Shown here piece after piece: positions 40,639 through 49,245 of a DNA stretch of 64,000 nt. The translations under genes were made by a program, and so were the position numbers. Source of the stretch: Acidobacteriota bacterium (GTDB lineage Bacteria > Acidobacteriota > Thermoanaerobaculia > Gp7-AA8). Every line of letters starts with the position of its first letter. Positions within the stretch are counted from its first letter, which is position 1. The stretch covers positions 310,001 through 374,000 of the forward strand of contig JAFATB010000006.1 in assembly GCA_019244185.1 (NCBI GenBank), read 5' to 3'. Under the pieces are notes generated by a model, which was not told the origin of the DNA, ran no database searches, and saw only the letters and a program-made list of their open reading frames with translations.

Positions 40639-42429
40639 AACGATCGGCACCAAGGCCGCCAGCTCATCCGCTGTCATCGGCGGCGCATCGCGGCGTTCGA
40701 TCAGCACCGCATCCGGCAACGTCGCGAGCGCCATCAGCTCATCCGCGCGTCGTGCGCAATCGCACGCGCAGTCGTTCTCCGGCGTCACGTAGTTCGCGAT
40801 GACGGAGCTCACGCGCAGGCCGCGCTGCGCGACGTCGTCGATGAGGCGCCGCGTCTCGGCAACGACGATGCGCTCGGGTCGCGTGACGACGATAACGGCC
40901 GTGTCGCGCGAACGCAGCGTCGCCTCGAGCTCGCGCATCGCGCGCGATGCATGAACGAGCTCTTCGCCGAGGGAGCCGGCGGGGACGAGGTCCTTGTAGC
41001 GGAGGAGGAGGCGCATGAACTCGCGGACCCATTCCGTGGCCGTCGACGGCAGATCGAGCAGGCGCAGGAAGTGTCCCGTCGGCGCGGTGTCGATGACGAC
41101 GCCGGCGAGCGTTTCATCGCCGAACAGATCGGCGAGGCGCGTGATCGCGAAGAGCTCGTCGGCGCCCGGCGGCGCGATGTCGATGAGCCGGCGCACGGCT
41201 TCCGTGTCGTGCTCGATGGAGACGCCGCGCGGCGTCAGCGCGTCGACCGCACGCTCGATCTCCGCGCCGAGGGTCGCGCGAAAGCGTTCCCACTTTGCGC
41301 GCGTGTCGATCAGCTCGACCGTGAGGTTCGGCGGCGGCGCGTTGTGCGCGAAGACGTCGCGCAGCGAATGCGCGGGATCGACGGAGAGCACGACGTAGCG
41401 CTTTTCCGGATTCGCGCGCGCGAGCTGCAACGCGATCGAGCTCGCACACGACGTCTTTCCCACGCCGCCCTTGCCCGCCAAAAACGTGAAGCGTGCGACG
41501 TCGACACGCGCGTTCGTCGCACGCGGCGTCGTTGCCTCGGTAGCGAGACCGCGCGACTCGCCGCGCAGCCACGCGCGGATCGCGTCGAACGAATCGAGCG
41601 GCGTGCACGCGCGCGGCGCATCGACGACCCTCGCGAACCGCGCCCGCGCCTCGGCATCCCGCTCCGCGAGCTCGCGGTCGCGCGCGCAATCGGCGTCGCG
41701 CACCGCACGGTTCAGGACGACGAAGGGGACGTGAATGTCCGCGTTGCGCACCGTGCGCAGCGTCTGCTCGACGACGAGCGGCTCGGAGAGCATCACCGGC
41801 ACGAACGCCGCGCGCGCGGGATCGTGGAGCAGCTCGCGCCGCGCGCGCGCCCGCGCATCGAAGTCGTCGATGAACGCGTCCATCGCATCGCGCACCTCGC
41901 GCCGCGTGAACTGGTAGACCAGCGCGCGATGCTTCTCCTCCATCGCGTCGAGCGCCGCCGCGAGCTGGCGGAAATGCTCTGAGGCCGACAGCATCCGCTC
42001 CGTGTGTCCCGTCGGCGCGGTGTCGACGACGACGAGCGCACCGGCGTTCTGCTCAACCAGCTCGCCGATGCGCATCCACGCCATCAGCTCGTCGATGCCG
42101 GGCAGCGCGAGCTCCATCAGCCGCCGCAGTTCGTCGCGATCGAGGTACGTGCCGCGGTCGGCGATGGTCAGGAACGACTCGAGATGCTCGCCGAGAAAAC
42201 GCGCGTAGAGCGCGCGGGCATCGAGCGACTCGATGGTGAGATTCGGCGGCGGCGACGACGTGAAATCGCCGAGGTTCGAGGCGGGATCGGTCGTGAAGAG
42301 GATGGTAGGGCGCGAGTCGGAGTAATGCAGCGCGGCCGCGGTCGAGAGCGTGGTCTTGCCGACGCCGCCTTTGCCGCCGAAGAGCACCACGCGGCGCGAC
42401 GCGAGCTCGTCGAGCTCGGAGAGGATCAT
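40633..42429 (-). CDS. Tandem ArsA/Get3-type ATPase within the gas vesicle operon
   Basis: The 598 aa protein has two fused ArsA halves. Each has a deviant P-loop (FGGKGGVGKTTL near residue 18, LAGKGGVGKTSC near 318) and the ArsA/Get3 switch motif DTAPTGHT or DTAPTGHF. Despite the ArsA layout, there are no Cys in about the first 240 residues, where two of the metalloid-binding cysteines of E. coli ArsA lie. No arsB, arsC or arsR is near. A Cys cluster NDCACDCARR lies near the C-terminus. The start ATG 42429 overlaps gvpG (ATGA); the track ORF is longer. A role in handling hydrophobic GvpA-type proteins is my inference. The usual AAA+ ATPase GvpN is missing here. Confidence 0.85.
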   Translation of the reverse strand: MILSELDELASRRVVLFGGKGGVGKTTLSTAAALHYSDSRPTILFTTDPASNLGDFTSSPPPNLTIESLDARALYARFLGEHLESFLTIADRGTYLDRDELRRLMELALPGIDELMAWMRIGELVEQNAGALVVVDTAPTGHTERMLSASEHFRQLAAALDAMEEKHRALVYQFTRREVRDAMDAFIDDFDARARARRELLHDPARAAFVPVMLSEPLVVEQTLRTVRNADIHVPFVVLNRAVRDADCARDRELAERDAEARARFARVVDAPRACTPLDSFDAIRAWLRGESRGLATEATTPRATNARVDVARFTFLAGKGGVGKTSCASSIALQLARANPEKRYVVLSVDPAHSLRDVFAHNAPPPNLTVELIDTRAKWERFRATLGAEIERAVDALTPRGVSIEHDTEAVRRLIDIAPPGADELFAITRLADLFGDETLAGVVIDTAPTGHFLRLLDLPSTATEWVREFMRLLLRYKDLVPAGSLGEELVHASRAMRELEATLRSRDTAVIVVTRPERIVVAETRRLIDDVAQRGLRVSSVIANYVTPENDCACDCARRADELMALATLPDAVLIERRDAPPMTADELAALVPIVE

Positions 42430-42749
42430 CGGTCGCCGTAGCCGGTGTAGATCCCGATGCCGCCTTCGTCTTCGTCGCGCTCGGCCGCGTACTGGCGCGT
42501 GATCGCCTCGCGGCGCGCGCGGATGTCGCGCAGCGCCTGAAACACGATCGCTTCCTCGCGCGTGTACTCCTCTTCCGTGAGCTCGCCGAGCTCGAGCTGC
42601 ATCTGCAGCTCGATCAGCCGTTCCTTCCACGGCTGATCGTTCATCAGTTCCTCATCCGCCATCTTCTGGATCGTGTTCATGACCCACCGAAAGCCCGCGA
42701 TCGGGCCTTTCAGCGGGAGCATGAGGATGTCGTCGAGGAGAAACGCCAT
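42426..42749 (-). CDS. gvpG: Gas vesicle protein GvpG
   Basis: The 107 aa protein starts MAFLLDDILMLPLKGPIAGF, the conserved membrane-like start of GvpG. A charged helix follows with QMQLELGELTEEEYTREEA. GvpG is a small accessory protein usually next to gvpF. The ATG 42749 is chosen because it shares a base with the gvpF stop (TGATG) and gives the family start; the track adds 19 codons. It overlaps the ArsA-like gene by ATGA. Confidence 0.93.
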   Translation of the reverse strand: MAFLLDDILMLPLKGPIAGFRWVMNTIQKMADEELMNDQPWKERLIELQMQLELGELTEEEYTREEAIVFQALRDIRARREAITRQYAAERDEDEGGIGIYTGYGDR

Positions 42750-43543
42750 CAGCGTTCTGCTCTCTCCAGTTTGAGCCGGATGTTCACGAAGTTGTACGGC
42801 GGCCACGGCCCCGTGTAGAGGAACGAGAGCTTGTTCTCGTACTTTTTCGCGATGTCGGAGATCTGATCGTCGAAGGCTTTGGTCTTGTCGCGCTCGACGA
42901 GGAACGCGGCGTTCATGATCATCTTGTCGCCGATCGGCTTGTTCGACCGCGACGCGATCGCGGCGTCGCGCAGCGCCTCGTAGATCTCGGTCACGTACAG
43001 ATCGGCCTTCGCCTGCAGCGCGGACTCGACGACGCGCCCGAGCTGCATGCGCGAGAAGTACGTGGAGGTCGACGTCGACGACTGGATCTCTTCCTTCAGC
43101 CGCCGGATCTCCTCGTTCTCGTTTTCGATCTCTTTGACGACCTGGTCTTTGTCCCAGTTCACCTTGAGACCGAACTCGATCTTCCCTTCCATCTTCTGCA
43201 GCACGTCGCTGAGCGCCTCGTAGGTGCCTTTGAGGAACTCTTTGATGTCGTTCTCGGTGCGGAAGACGGTGCCGAAGCTCATCGGCAGCACGGTGAAGTC
43301 CTTCATCACGAGCTCGTTGACGTGCTCGTGCGCGAGCGCGTTCTCACGCGTCGGATCGAACACGATCAGCGGACAGTTCGACACGACCGCCGCGAACTCG
43401 CGGTAGTGAACGGTGTGAACTTTGTCGCCGCGCCCGCCGATGCCGACCGTGCCGAAGTCGCGCGGCGTCTCGGTTTTGATGATGCAGTAAACGTATTTGC
43501 CCTGTTCGGTATCGGAATCAGTTCCCTGAAGCTGCTCGCTCAT
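42749..43543 (-). CDS. gvpF: Gas vesicle protein GvpF (GvpF/GvpL family), first gene of the operon
   Basis: The 264 aa protein has GKYVYCIIKTE at the N-terminus and FLYTGPWPPYNFVNIRLKLE at the C-terminus, with a long helical region rich in Glu and Lys between them (ENENEEIRRLKEEI). It nucleates GvpA assembly in known systems. The start is ATG 43543; the track adds 13 codons. It is divergent from mutY with only 10 nt between starts, so the operon promoter must lie in or near the mutY start. AT-rich bases (TATTCT, TACAAT) occur there, but no full promoter is clear. Confidence 0.94.
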   Translation of the reverse strand: MSEQLQGTDSDTEQGKYVYCIIKTETPRDFGTVGIGGRGDKVHTVHYREFAAVVSNCPLIVFDPTRENALAHEHVNELVMKDFTVLPMSFGTVFRTENDIKEFLKGTYEALSDVLQKMEGKIEFGLKVNWDKDQVVKEIENENEEIRRLKEEIQSSTSTSTYFSRMQLGRVVESALQAKADLYVTEIYEALRDAAIASRSNKPIGDKMIMNAAFLVERDKTKAFDDQISDIAKKYENKLSFLYTGPWPPYNFVNIRLKLERAER

Positions 43544-43553
43544 CCTGCCCTCG

Positions 43554-44603
43554 ATGACGTTCGCAGAATACAATAACGCCACGTTGCAAGCCCCAGACCC
43601 CGGTCAAATCGCGCGCCGCCTCGAACGCTGGTTCGCGCGCCACCAGCGGCCCCTCCCCTGGCGCAACGGCTACGACCCGTACCACGTGTGGGTCTCCGAG
43701 GTGATGCTGCAGCAGACTCGGATGGAAGTGGTGCTGCCGTATTTCGAGCGCTTCGTGGCGCGCTTCCCGACGCTGCAGGCGCTCGCCGGCGCGACCGAAC
43801 AGGAAGTGCTCGCGGCGTGGTCGGGCCTCGGCTACTACCGGCGCGCGAAGATGCTGCGCGCGGGCGCGATCGAAGTCGTCGCGCGCTTCGGCGGCACCGT
43901 CCCGTCGACCGTCGACGAGCTGCTGACCATCCCCGGCATCGGCCGCTACACCGCCGGCGCGATCGCGTCGGTCGCGTGGAACCGGCACGCGCCGATCGTC
44001 GACGGCAACGTGGCGCGCATCGTCTCGCGCCTCTTCGCCATCGAGCACTCGCTCGGCACGCCCGCGCTGATGAACGCCGCGTGGCAGCGCGCGACGGAGC
44101 TCGTCGATGCGTGCAAGACGCCGCGCGCGTTCAATCAGGGGCTGATGGAAGTCGGCGCGCTCGTCTGCAAGCCGCGCAATCCGTCGTGCCTGCTCTGTCC
44201 CGTCGCGAACGATTGCGTCGCGCGCGCGACCGGCCGCGCCGGCGAGCTGCCGCGGCCGAAGGTGAAAGCGGAGACGCGCGAGCTCAGCATCGCGTTATAT
44301 CTCATCACCGATCGCAAGGGACGCGTGCTCATGCGCCGCGAGTCGGGACCGCTGATGAACGCGATGTATCACCTGCCGCACGGCGACACCTCGCTCCTCA
44401 CCGGCTCGCCGCTCGCCGCCGCGCGCGGCGAGCTCCTCGGCACGTTCCGCCATACCGTGACCACGCGGCGCATCGAGTTCTCGGTCTACGCGGGAGCGGT
44501 GAAGCAGCATCCGCGCGGCGAGTACGCGTGGATCGATCCCGAGGCGCTGCACGACGTTCCGCATCCGTCGTACGTACGAAAAGCGTTGCGGTGGCTTCCT
44601 TAG
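43554..44603 (+). CDS. mutY: A/G-specific adenine glycosylase MutY
   Basis: The 349 aa enzyme removes adenine mispaired with 8-oxoguanine. It has EVMLQQTR, GLGYYRRA, the helix-hairpin-helix IPGIGRYTAGAIAS, the catalytic Asp in VDGNVARI, and the iron-sulfur loop C-x6-C-x2-C-x5-C in CKPRNPSCLLCPVANDC. A C-terminal NUDIX-like recognition domain starts at about residue 240. The start is uncertain: ATG 43554 is used, but TTG 43583 also gives a good N-terminus and would leave room for a promoter shared with gvpF. Confidence 0.95.
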   Translation: MTFAEYNNATLQAPDPGQIARRLERWFARHQRPLPWRNGYDPYHVWVSEVMLQQTRMEVVLPYFERFVARFPTLQALAGATEQEVLAAWSGLGYYRRAKMLRAGAIEVVARFGGTVPSTVDELLTIPGIGRYTAGAIASVAWNRHAPIVDGNVARIVSRLFAIEHSLGTPALMNAAWQRATELVDACKTPRAFNQGLMEVGALVCKPRNPSCLLCPVANDCVARATGRAGELPRPKVKAETRELSIALYLITDRKGRVLMRRESGPLMNAMYHLPHGDTSLLTGSPLAAARGELLGTFRHTVTTRRIEFSVYAGAVKQHPRGEYAWIDPEALHDVPHPSYVRKALRWLP

Positions 44604-44626
44604 TGTCCCGCTAAACTGGAGGACAA

Positions 44627-47302
44627 ATGCGCGGGTGTGTGAAAGCGGTCCTTCTTCTCCTCGTCCTGCTCCTGGCCGTTCCCGTCTTCCCGCAGTGCAA
44701 CTGGACGCCGCGCTACAGTGGCGCGTTCCGTGAGACCGTCTACGACGTCTCGCCCGACGCGGGGAACAGCGTCTGGATCGCCACCGGCTACGGCGTCGAA
44801 GTGCGCGATGCGGACGGCGTGCTCGCGGCGCGCGCGCTCCCCGGCTCGACGCGCGTCGTGCGCGCCATCGGAAACAACGTCGCGTACGCAGGCAGCGGCG
44901 CGCGGCTGTACGTCCTGCGCCGCAGCGGCAGCGCGATCGACATCGTGCGCACGCTCGACGCCGGCGGCACCGTCAACGATCTCCTCGTAGCGCCGCCGTA
45001 CTTTTTCCTCGCCACCAGCGCGGGACTCTTCCACTACGACTTCTTCGATGCGACGAACCCGCAGCGCGCGCCGTTCACGCTGCCGACGTCGTCGCCGAAC
45101 GTCACCTCGCTCGCCTCCGCGGCGGACAAGCTCTACGCCGCCGACGGCGACAGCACGGTCGAGGTCTTCTCGATCGCCTCGCCCGCGTTCCCGCAGCACG
45201 TGGCAACGCTCGACAGCGTCGCGCGCGCGTCGTCGGTGTACGCGTCGGCGGATGACCTGCTGTTCGTCTCCGACAAGTTCGGGCAGAGCACCGATCTCTT
45301 TCAGTCGAACGTGAAGATCAAGACGTTGACCACCGGCGCGACGTCGGTGGCGCCCGCGGGTCCGGGCGAGTGGTTTCTCGCCGGTCCCGACCGCACGCTC
45401 CGCGCGTTCGATCTCACCGCGCTCGAGCGCATCGCGCAGACGTTCGAGACCACGTTCGCGGCGTCCGGCGGCAACGGCGACAACACCATCCACCGCCTCG
45501 TCCGCTCCGGCGACACGCTCTACGTCGCCGCCGGCGACCTCGGCCTGCTCACGCTCGACGCGTCCGCGCTCACGCATCCGTATCCGCTCGTCAGCTACGC
45601 CACCGGCGCGACCACGTCCGCCATCATCGCCGGCGGCAAGGCGTACTTCACGAACGCCGCGGGAACGATCGCGGAATACGCCATCGACGCGAACGGCATC
45701 GCCCTGACGCCGCAACGCACGTGGACGACCATCGCCGGCGCCACGCTGCAGGATCAGGAGACGGTCAAGTTGTTGACTGCCGCCGGCGCGACCGCGACGC
45801 TCTGGTCGCTCGACGCGCAGACCCCGACCGCCGCGCTCACCGTCGCGTTCCGCACGACCATTCGGTCGGCAGTGCTGCGCGGCAACACGATCGTCGCACT
45901 GCTCACCGACGGCTCGCTCTGGACCGCGACGGACGCGACGCCGCATCTCGTCGACATCGGAGCATCGGTCGCACAGCTCGCGCGCTCCGGCGACGCCATC
46001 GCACTGGCCGTGGTGAAGGACGAGCGCACGACGGACGTCCGCTACTACGCGACCGGCGACTTCACCGCGCCGACGCGCACGTACAACGTCGACGGCGTGG
46101 TCTCCGCGCCGCTCGCGCTCGACGCCACGCGCGCCGCCGTCTTTACCTATCGCATCAACGTCATCGACCTCGGCAGCGGCGCGACCCGCGCGCTCGCCGG
46201 CTCCGACGGCTTCATCCCGCGCGGTCTCGCCTTCGCCGGCAGCGACCTCCTCGTGCTCTCGCCGCAGACGCTCGACGTCTGGACGAACGCGCAGACGCTC
46301 GCGCGCAGCCAGCCGCTGCCCGGCGGCGCAAACGCGTTCGCGGGCGCCGCGCCGATCAGCGTCGTCGCGGGCGCCGCCGGCCCGATCGCCATCCGTCCGC
46401 TCGCGCCGCTGCCGCAGCCGGTCGCGCTGCTGCGCAACCAGTTCCCGACCAACGCCGTCATCGGCGGCAATCGGCTCTACCTCCAATCCGACGACCGCAT
46501 CGACATCTACGCGATCGGGACGTCCGTCGCGCCGGTGTACGTCAGCAGCATCCGCTCGGTCGGCGCGTTCGACATCGCGGCGACGAGCGACCGCTTCTTC
46601 ACGCTCTCCGGCAGCGGCACCGTTACCGCGTACTCGACCTCAGGCGCGCTGCTCGCGCAGACGACCATCGACGAAGGCGCCGACGCGCAGCCGCGCGGCA
46701 TCACCACCGCCGGCAACGCGGTGTGGGTCTCGCTGACGAAAGGCTTTCTCACCGGGCAGTCGCAGAAGAAGACGCTCGTCCTCGATCCGCTCTCGCTCGC
46801 CGTCACCGCGTCGCTGAACGGCGGCACGACCGACGTCGTGACGTCCGGCGCGCGCGCGTACGCGCTCTTCTCGCTGCCGGACGAAGTGCGCGTGCTCGAT
46901 CTCGCCGATCCGCTGCATCCCGCGCAACTCGCGTCCGTGAAAGCGCCGGCGAACGCGCTGTCGGTGTCGTACGCGAACAACAACGTCTACATCCTCGCGG
47001 ATCGCATCTACGCCTTCAGCGAGTCGACGCTCGCCGCGAACGGCACGTTCCTGCAAGCCGTCGCCACGACCGGCGCGCAGCTTCGCATCGACGGCGGCTG
47101 CGCGGCGGTCGTCGGACGCGACGCGGCGGTCGATCTTTACGCCGCGAGCACGTGGACGAGCGCGTCCGCGCCGGAGCTGCCGTCGACGCCGCGCGTGCTC
47201 GCGTCCGCGCCCGGCCGGCTCTACGTGCTCACGGATCACTCGATCGAGGTCTGGACACAGACGTCCACGCCGCCGCCCGAGCGGCGCCACAGCGTGCGCT
47301 GA
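44627..47302 (+). CDS. Large secreted beta-propeller protein (LVIVD-like)
   Basis: The 891 aa protein has a signal peptide (MRGCVKAVLLLLVLLLAVPVFP). It is otherwise made of repeated beta-strand blocks that often contain a D-x-S/T or IDLGSG type turn, for example VRVLDLADPLHPAQLASV and FHYDFFDATNPQRA. The pattern resembles LVIVD or YVTN propeller repeats. No catalytic motif was found. A strong ribosome site GGAGGA precedes ATG 44627. Its stop overlaps the crotonase start by TGATG. Surface or periplasmic binding is inferred; the ligand is unknown. Confidence 0.8.
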   Translation: MRGCVKAVLLLLVLLLAVPVFPQCNWTPRYSGAFRETVYDVSPDAGNSVWIATGYGVEVRDADGVLAARALPGSTRVVRAIGNNVAYAGSGARLYVLRRSGSAIDIVRTLDAGGTVNDLLVAPPYFFLATSAGLFHYDFFDATNPQRAPFTLPTSSPNVTSLASAADKLYAADGDSTVEVFSIASPAFPQHVATLDSVARASSVYASADDLLFVSDKFGQSTDLFQSNVKIKTLTTGATSVAPAGPGEWFLAGPDRTLRAFDLTALERIAQTFETTFAASGGNGDNTIHRLVRSGDTLYVAAGDLGLLTLDASALTHPYPLVSYATGATTSAIIAGGKAYFTNAAGTIAEYAIDANGIALTPQRTWTTIAGATLQDQETVKLLTAAGATATLWSLDAQTPTAALTVAFRTTIRSAVLRGNTIVALLTDGSLWTATDATPHLVDIGASVAQLARSGDAIALAVVKDERTTDVRYYATGDFTAPTRTYNVDGVVSAPLALDATRAAVFTYRINVIDLGSGATRALAGSDGFIPRGLAFAGSDLLVLSPQTLDVWTNAQTLARSQPLPGGANAFAGAAPISVVAGAAGPIAIRPLAPLPQPVALLRNQFPTNAVIGGNRLYLQSDDRIDIYAIGTSVAPVYVSSIRSVGAFDIAATSDRFFTLSGSGTVTAYSTSGALLAQTTIDEGADAQPRGITTAGNAVWVSLTKGFLTGQSQKKTLVLDPLSLAVTASLNGGTTDVVTSGARAYALFSLPDEVRVLDLADPLHPAQLASVKAPANALSVSYANNNVYILADRIYAFSESTLAANGTFLQAVATTGAQLRIDGGCAAVVGRDAAVDLYAASTWTSASAPELPSTPRVLASAPGRLYVLTDHSIEVWTQTSTPPPERRHSVR

Positions 47303-48060
47303 TGCCGAAGGTCGCGCTCACGTCCGACGAACACGCGTGGCGCATCACGCTCGACGCGCCGCCGCTGCACATTCTCGACATCGCGCTGCTCGAAGAGCTG
47401 CGCGACGCGCTCGCGCGCGTGACGCCCGATCGCCACGCGCTCGTCATCGCCGCCTCCGGCGACCGCGCCTTTTCCGCCGGCGCATCCGTGCAGGACCACC
47501 TCGGCGATCGCGTCGCGACGATGCTGCGCGTCTTTCACGACTGCTTCCGCGCGCTCGCGCGTCTCGACCTCGTCACCGTCGCGCTCGTGCGCGGCGCCGC
47601 GCTCGGCGGCGGCTGCGAGCTCGCCCTCGCGTGCGACTTCGTGCTCGCCTCCGACCGCGCGCGCTTCGGCCAGCCCGAGATCGCCCTCGGCGTCTTCCCG
47701 CCCGTCGCCGCCTACCAGCTCTCGCGCCAGCTCCCGCCGCGCAAGGGTCTCGAGCTGCTGCTCACGGGCGATGCAATCGACGCCGCGCGCGCGGAACAGC
47801 TCGGCCTCGTCAATGTTGTCTTCACCGACGCGGAGTTCGACGCGCACGCAAACGCGTGGCTCGAACGCCTCTATCGGCACAGCGCGTCGTCGGTGCGTTT
47901 GGCGAAGAAAGCGTTCCGCCTCGCGCAGGCGGACGAGTTCGAAGCGCGGCTCGCCGCGACGGAGCGTCTCTATCTCGACGAGCTCGCGCGGACGCACGAT
48001 GCGAATGAGGGATTGAACGCGTTTCTCGAGAAACGAAGCGCGCGCTGGGAGGGGCGCTAG
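47302..48060 (+). CDS. Enoyl-CoA hydratase/isomerase (crotonase), cyclic-dienoyl-CoA-hydratase-like
   Basis: The 252 aa crotonase-fold enzyme has oxyanion-hole motifs RAFSAGASVQDHL and GAALGGGCELALACDF, and the catalytic Glu in FGQPEIALGVFPPVAA. The stretch around VQDH and the GVFPP motif recalls cyclohexa-1,5-dienecarbonyl-CoA hydratases, but no other benzoyl-CoA genes are near, so the substrate is open. The start is ATG 47302 within the last codon of the propeller gene. It is visible in the track only as the end of an 896-codon ORF. Confidence 0.88.
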   Translation: MPKVALTSDEHAWRITLDAPPLHILDIALLEELRDALARVTPDRHALVIAASGDRAFSAGASVQDHLGDRVATMLRVFHDCFRALARLDLVTVALVRGAALGGGCELALACDFVLASDRARFGQPEIALGVFPPVAAYQLSRQLPPRKGLELLLTGDAIDAARAEQLGLVNVVFTDAEFDAHANAWLERLYRHSASSVRLAKKAFRLAQADEFEARLAATERLYLDELARTHDANEGLNAFLEKRSARWEGR

Positions 48061-48447
48061 TTACTGTTGTTCGAACGCGATGGTCGTGTTCGCGTCGACT
48101 TTCACCATGATCTTCTTCGACGGCACGATCGCCGTCGCGAACCACGCGATGAGCACCACGCCCGAGCTCTTGCCGTCACAGCCGACGGGCATCGGGCGCA
48201 CGACCTTCAGATCGCCGAACTGCTTCGCGATCGTCTTGCCGTGGTCATCGACCCACTCCAGCGGCGGCGCCTGCCGCTTGCCGATCGTGTCGGCGAGCAG
48301 CTGTGCTTCCTGAAACGTGAGCCTGCCGGTCAGCAGCGTCACGACCTGAATGTGGCGCTCGGTGCGGCTGACGAAACGATTGACGCACGCGGCCGGGAGC
48401 GACTGCGCGAACAGACAGAGAGCGAGCAAGAAAGCGGCGATTTTCAT
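48061..48447 (-). CDS. Small secreted protein of unknown function
   Basis: The 128 aa protein has a signal peptide (MKIAAFLLALCLFAQSLPAAC). A mature domain with two more Cys positions, TGRLTFQEAQLLAD and PVGCDGKSSGVVLIAWF follows. I do not recognise the family. The ATG 48447 overlaps the stop of the upstream membrane protein gene (ATGA), so they form a pair. Its stop codon touches the convergent crotonase stop with no space between. The track shows it only within a 442-codon ORF. Confidence 0.7.
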   Translation of the reverse strand: MKIAAFLLALCLFAQSLPAACVNRFVSRTERHIQVVTLLTGRLTFQEAQLLADTIGKRQAPPLEWVDDHGKTIAKQFGDLKVVRPMPVGCDGKSSGVVLIAWFATAIVPSKKIMVKVDANTTIAFEQQ

Positions 48448-49196
48448 GTTCCTGGCAACCGAAGCGGACGTAACGGTTGGCGCCATTGTGCCTCGTTCCC
48501 GGCGAAAGGCCAAACGAAGCCCGTGCGCGCGTACGCCGCCGCGAGCGCGCCGATCGTGAGGAGCAACAGCACGACCAGCGGCGCGACCGCCTCGCGCAGT
48601 TCGACGCGTGTCAGCTGCTCGAAGCGCGATTTCACCGGCGCGAGCGCCGCAACGAACGCAATCACGGCCAATGTCGCCGCCGGCCAAAACGTCGCCCACG
48701 CGCGCAGCGCGAAGCCCAGACCGGCGAACGCGATCGCGCACGGCACGACGCGCAGCAGCCAGAGCTCGACGCGCGTCAGCAGCCGCACGTCGTAGACATT
48801 CGCGAGCATCGCCAGCGCGCGCCGCTCGAACGCGAACGCCGAGGCCGCGCCGAGAAACGCGACGACCAGCGCGACCGCCGACGCATCGCTCGCCGCGTAA
48901 CGCACGCACGGCACGATCGCCAGCGTCTCCGCCAGCACGAACGCCCAATGCCGCGCCGCCAGCGCAGGATGCGACGGCCACAGATGCGCCACCGCCTGCG
49001 CGAGCACGAGCGCGATCAACGCCGCGGTCACCGGCGCCGCGAAGCGCGCCAGCGCCGTCACGATCGACGTCGCGATGAAGAACTGCGCAAACGCGACGAC
49101 CGCCAGCCGCCACGCGGCGGGACGCGGCCGGGAGTCGAACGCGTGAGAGTCGTACACGCGCGCCGAAGTCTGCACGCAACTCTGCGCGGCGCGCAA
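48444..49196 (-). CDS. Polytopic membrane protein of unknown function
   Basis: The 250 aa protein has six or seven hydrophobic segments (for example AWRLAVVAFAQFFIATSIVT and LVVLLLLTIGALAAAYA) and few charges. No family is recognised. The start is uncertain: TTG 49196 is the longest, and GTG codons follow within 10 codons. It is coupled to the small secreted protein gene by ATGA and divergent from the SpoIIE phosphatase gene. Confidence 0.65.
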   Translation of the reverse strand: MRAAQSCVQTSARVYDSHAFDSRPRPAAWRLAVVAFAQFFIATSIVTALARFAAPVTAALIALVLAQAVAHLWPSHPALAARHWAFVLAETLAIVPCVRYAASDASAVALVVAFLGAASAFAFERRALAMLANVYDVRLLTRVELWLLRVVPCAIAFAGLGFALRAWATFWPAATLAVIAFVAALAPVKSRFEQLTRVELREAVAPLVVLLLLTIGALAAAYARTGFVWPFAGNEAQWRQPLRPLRLPGT

Positions 49197-49245
49197 CGTA
49201 CATCACTCTGGGTGCGGCCGGGCGCGCGAGGCGCCGTGTGTCATC

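Noticed and set aside
40633-42429. Arsenite efflux ATPase ArsA
   Set aside because: No ars genes nearby, no Cys in about the first 240 residues, and the gene is embedded in the gas vesicle operon with overlapping stops and starts.
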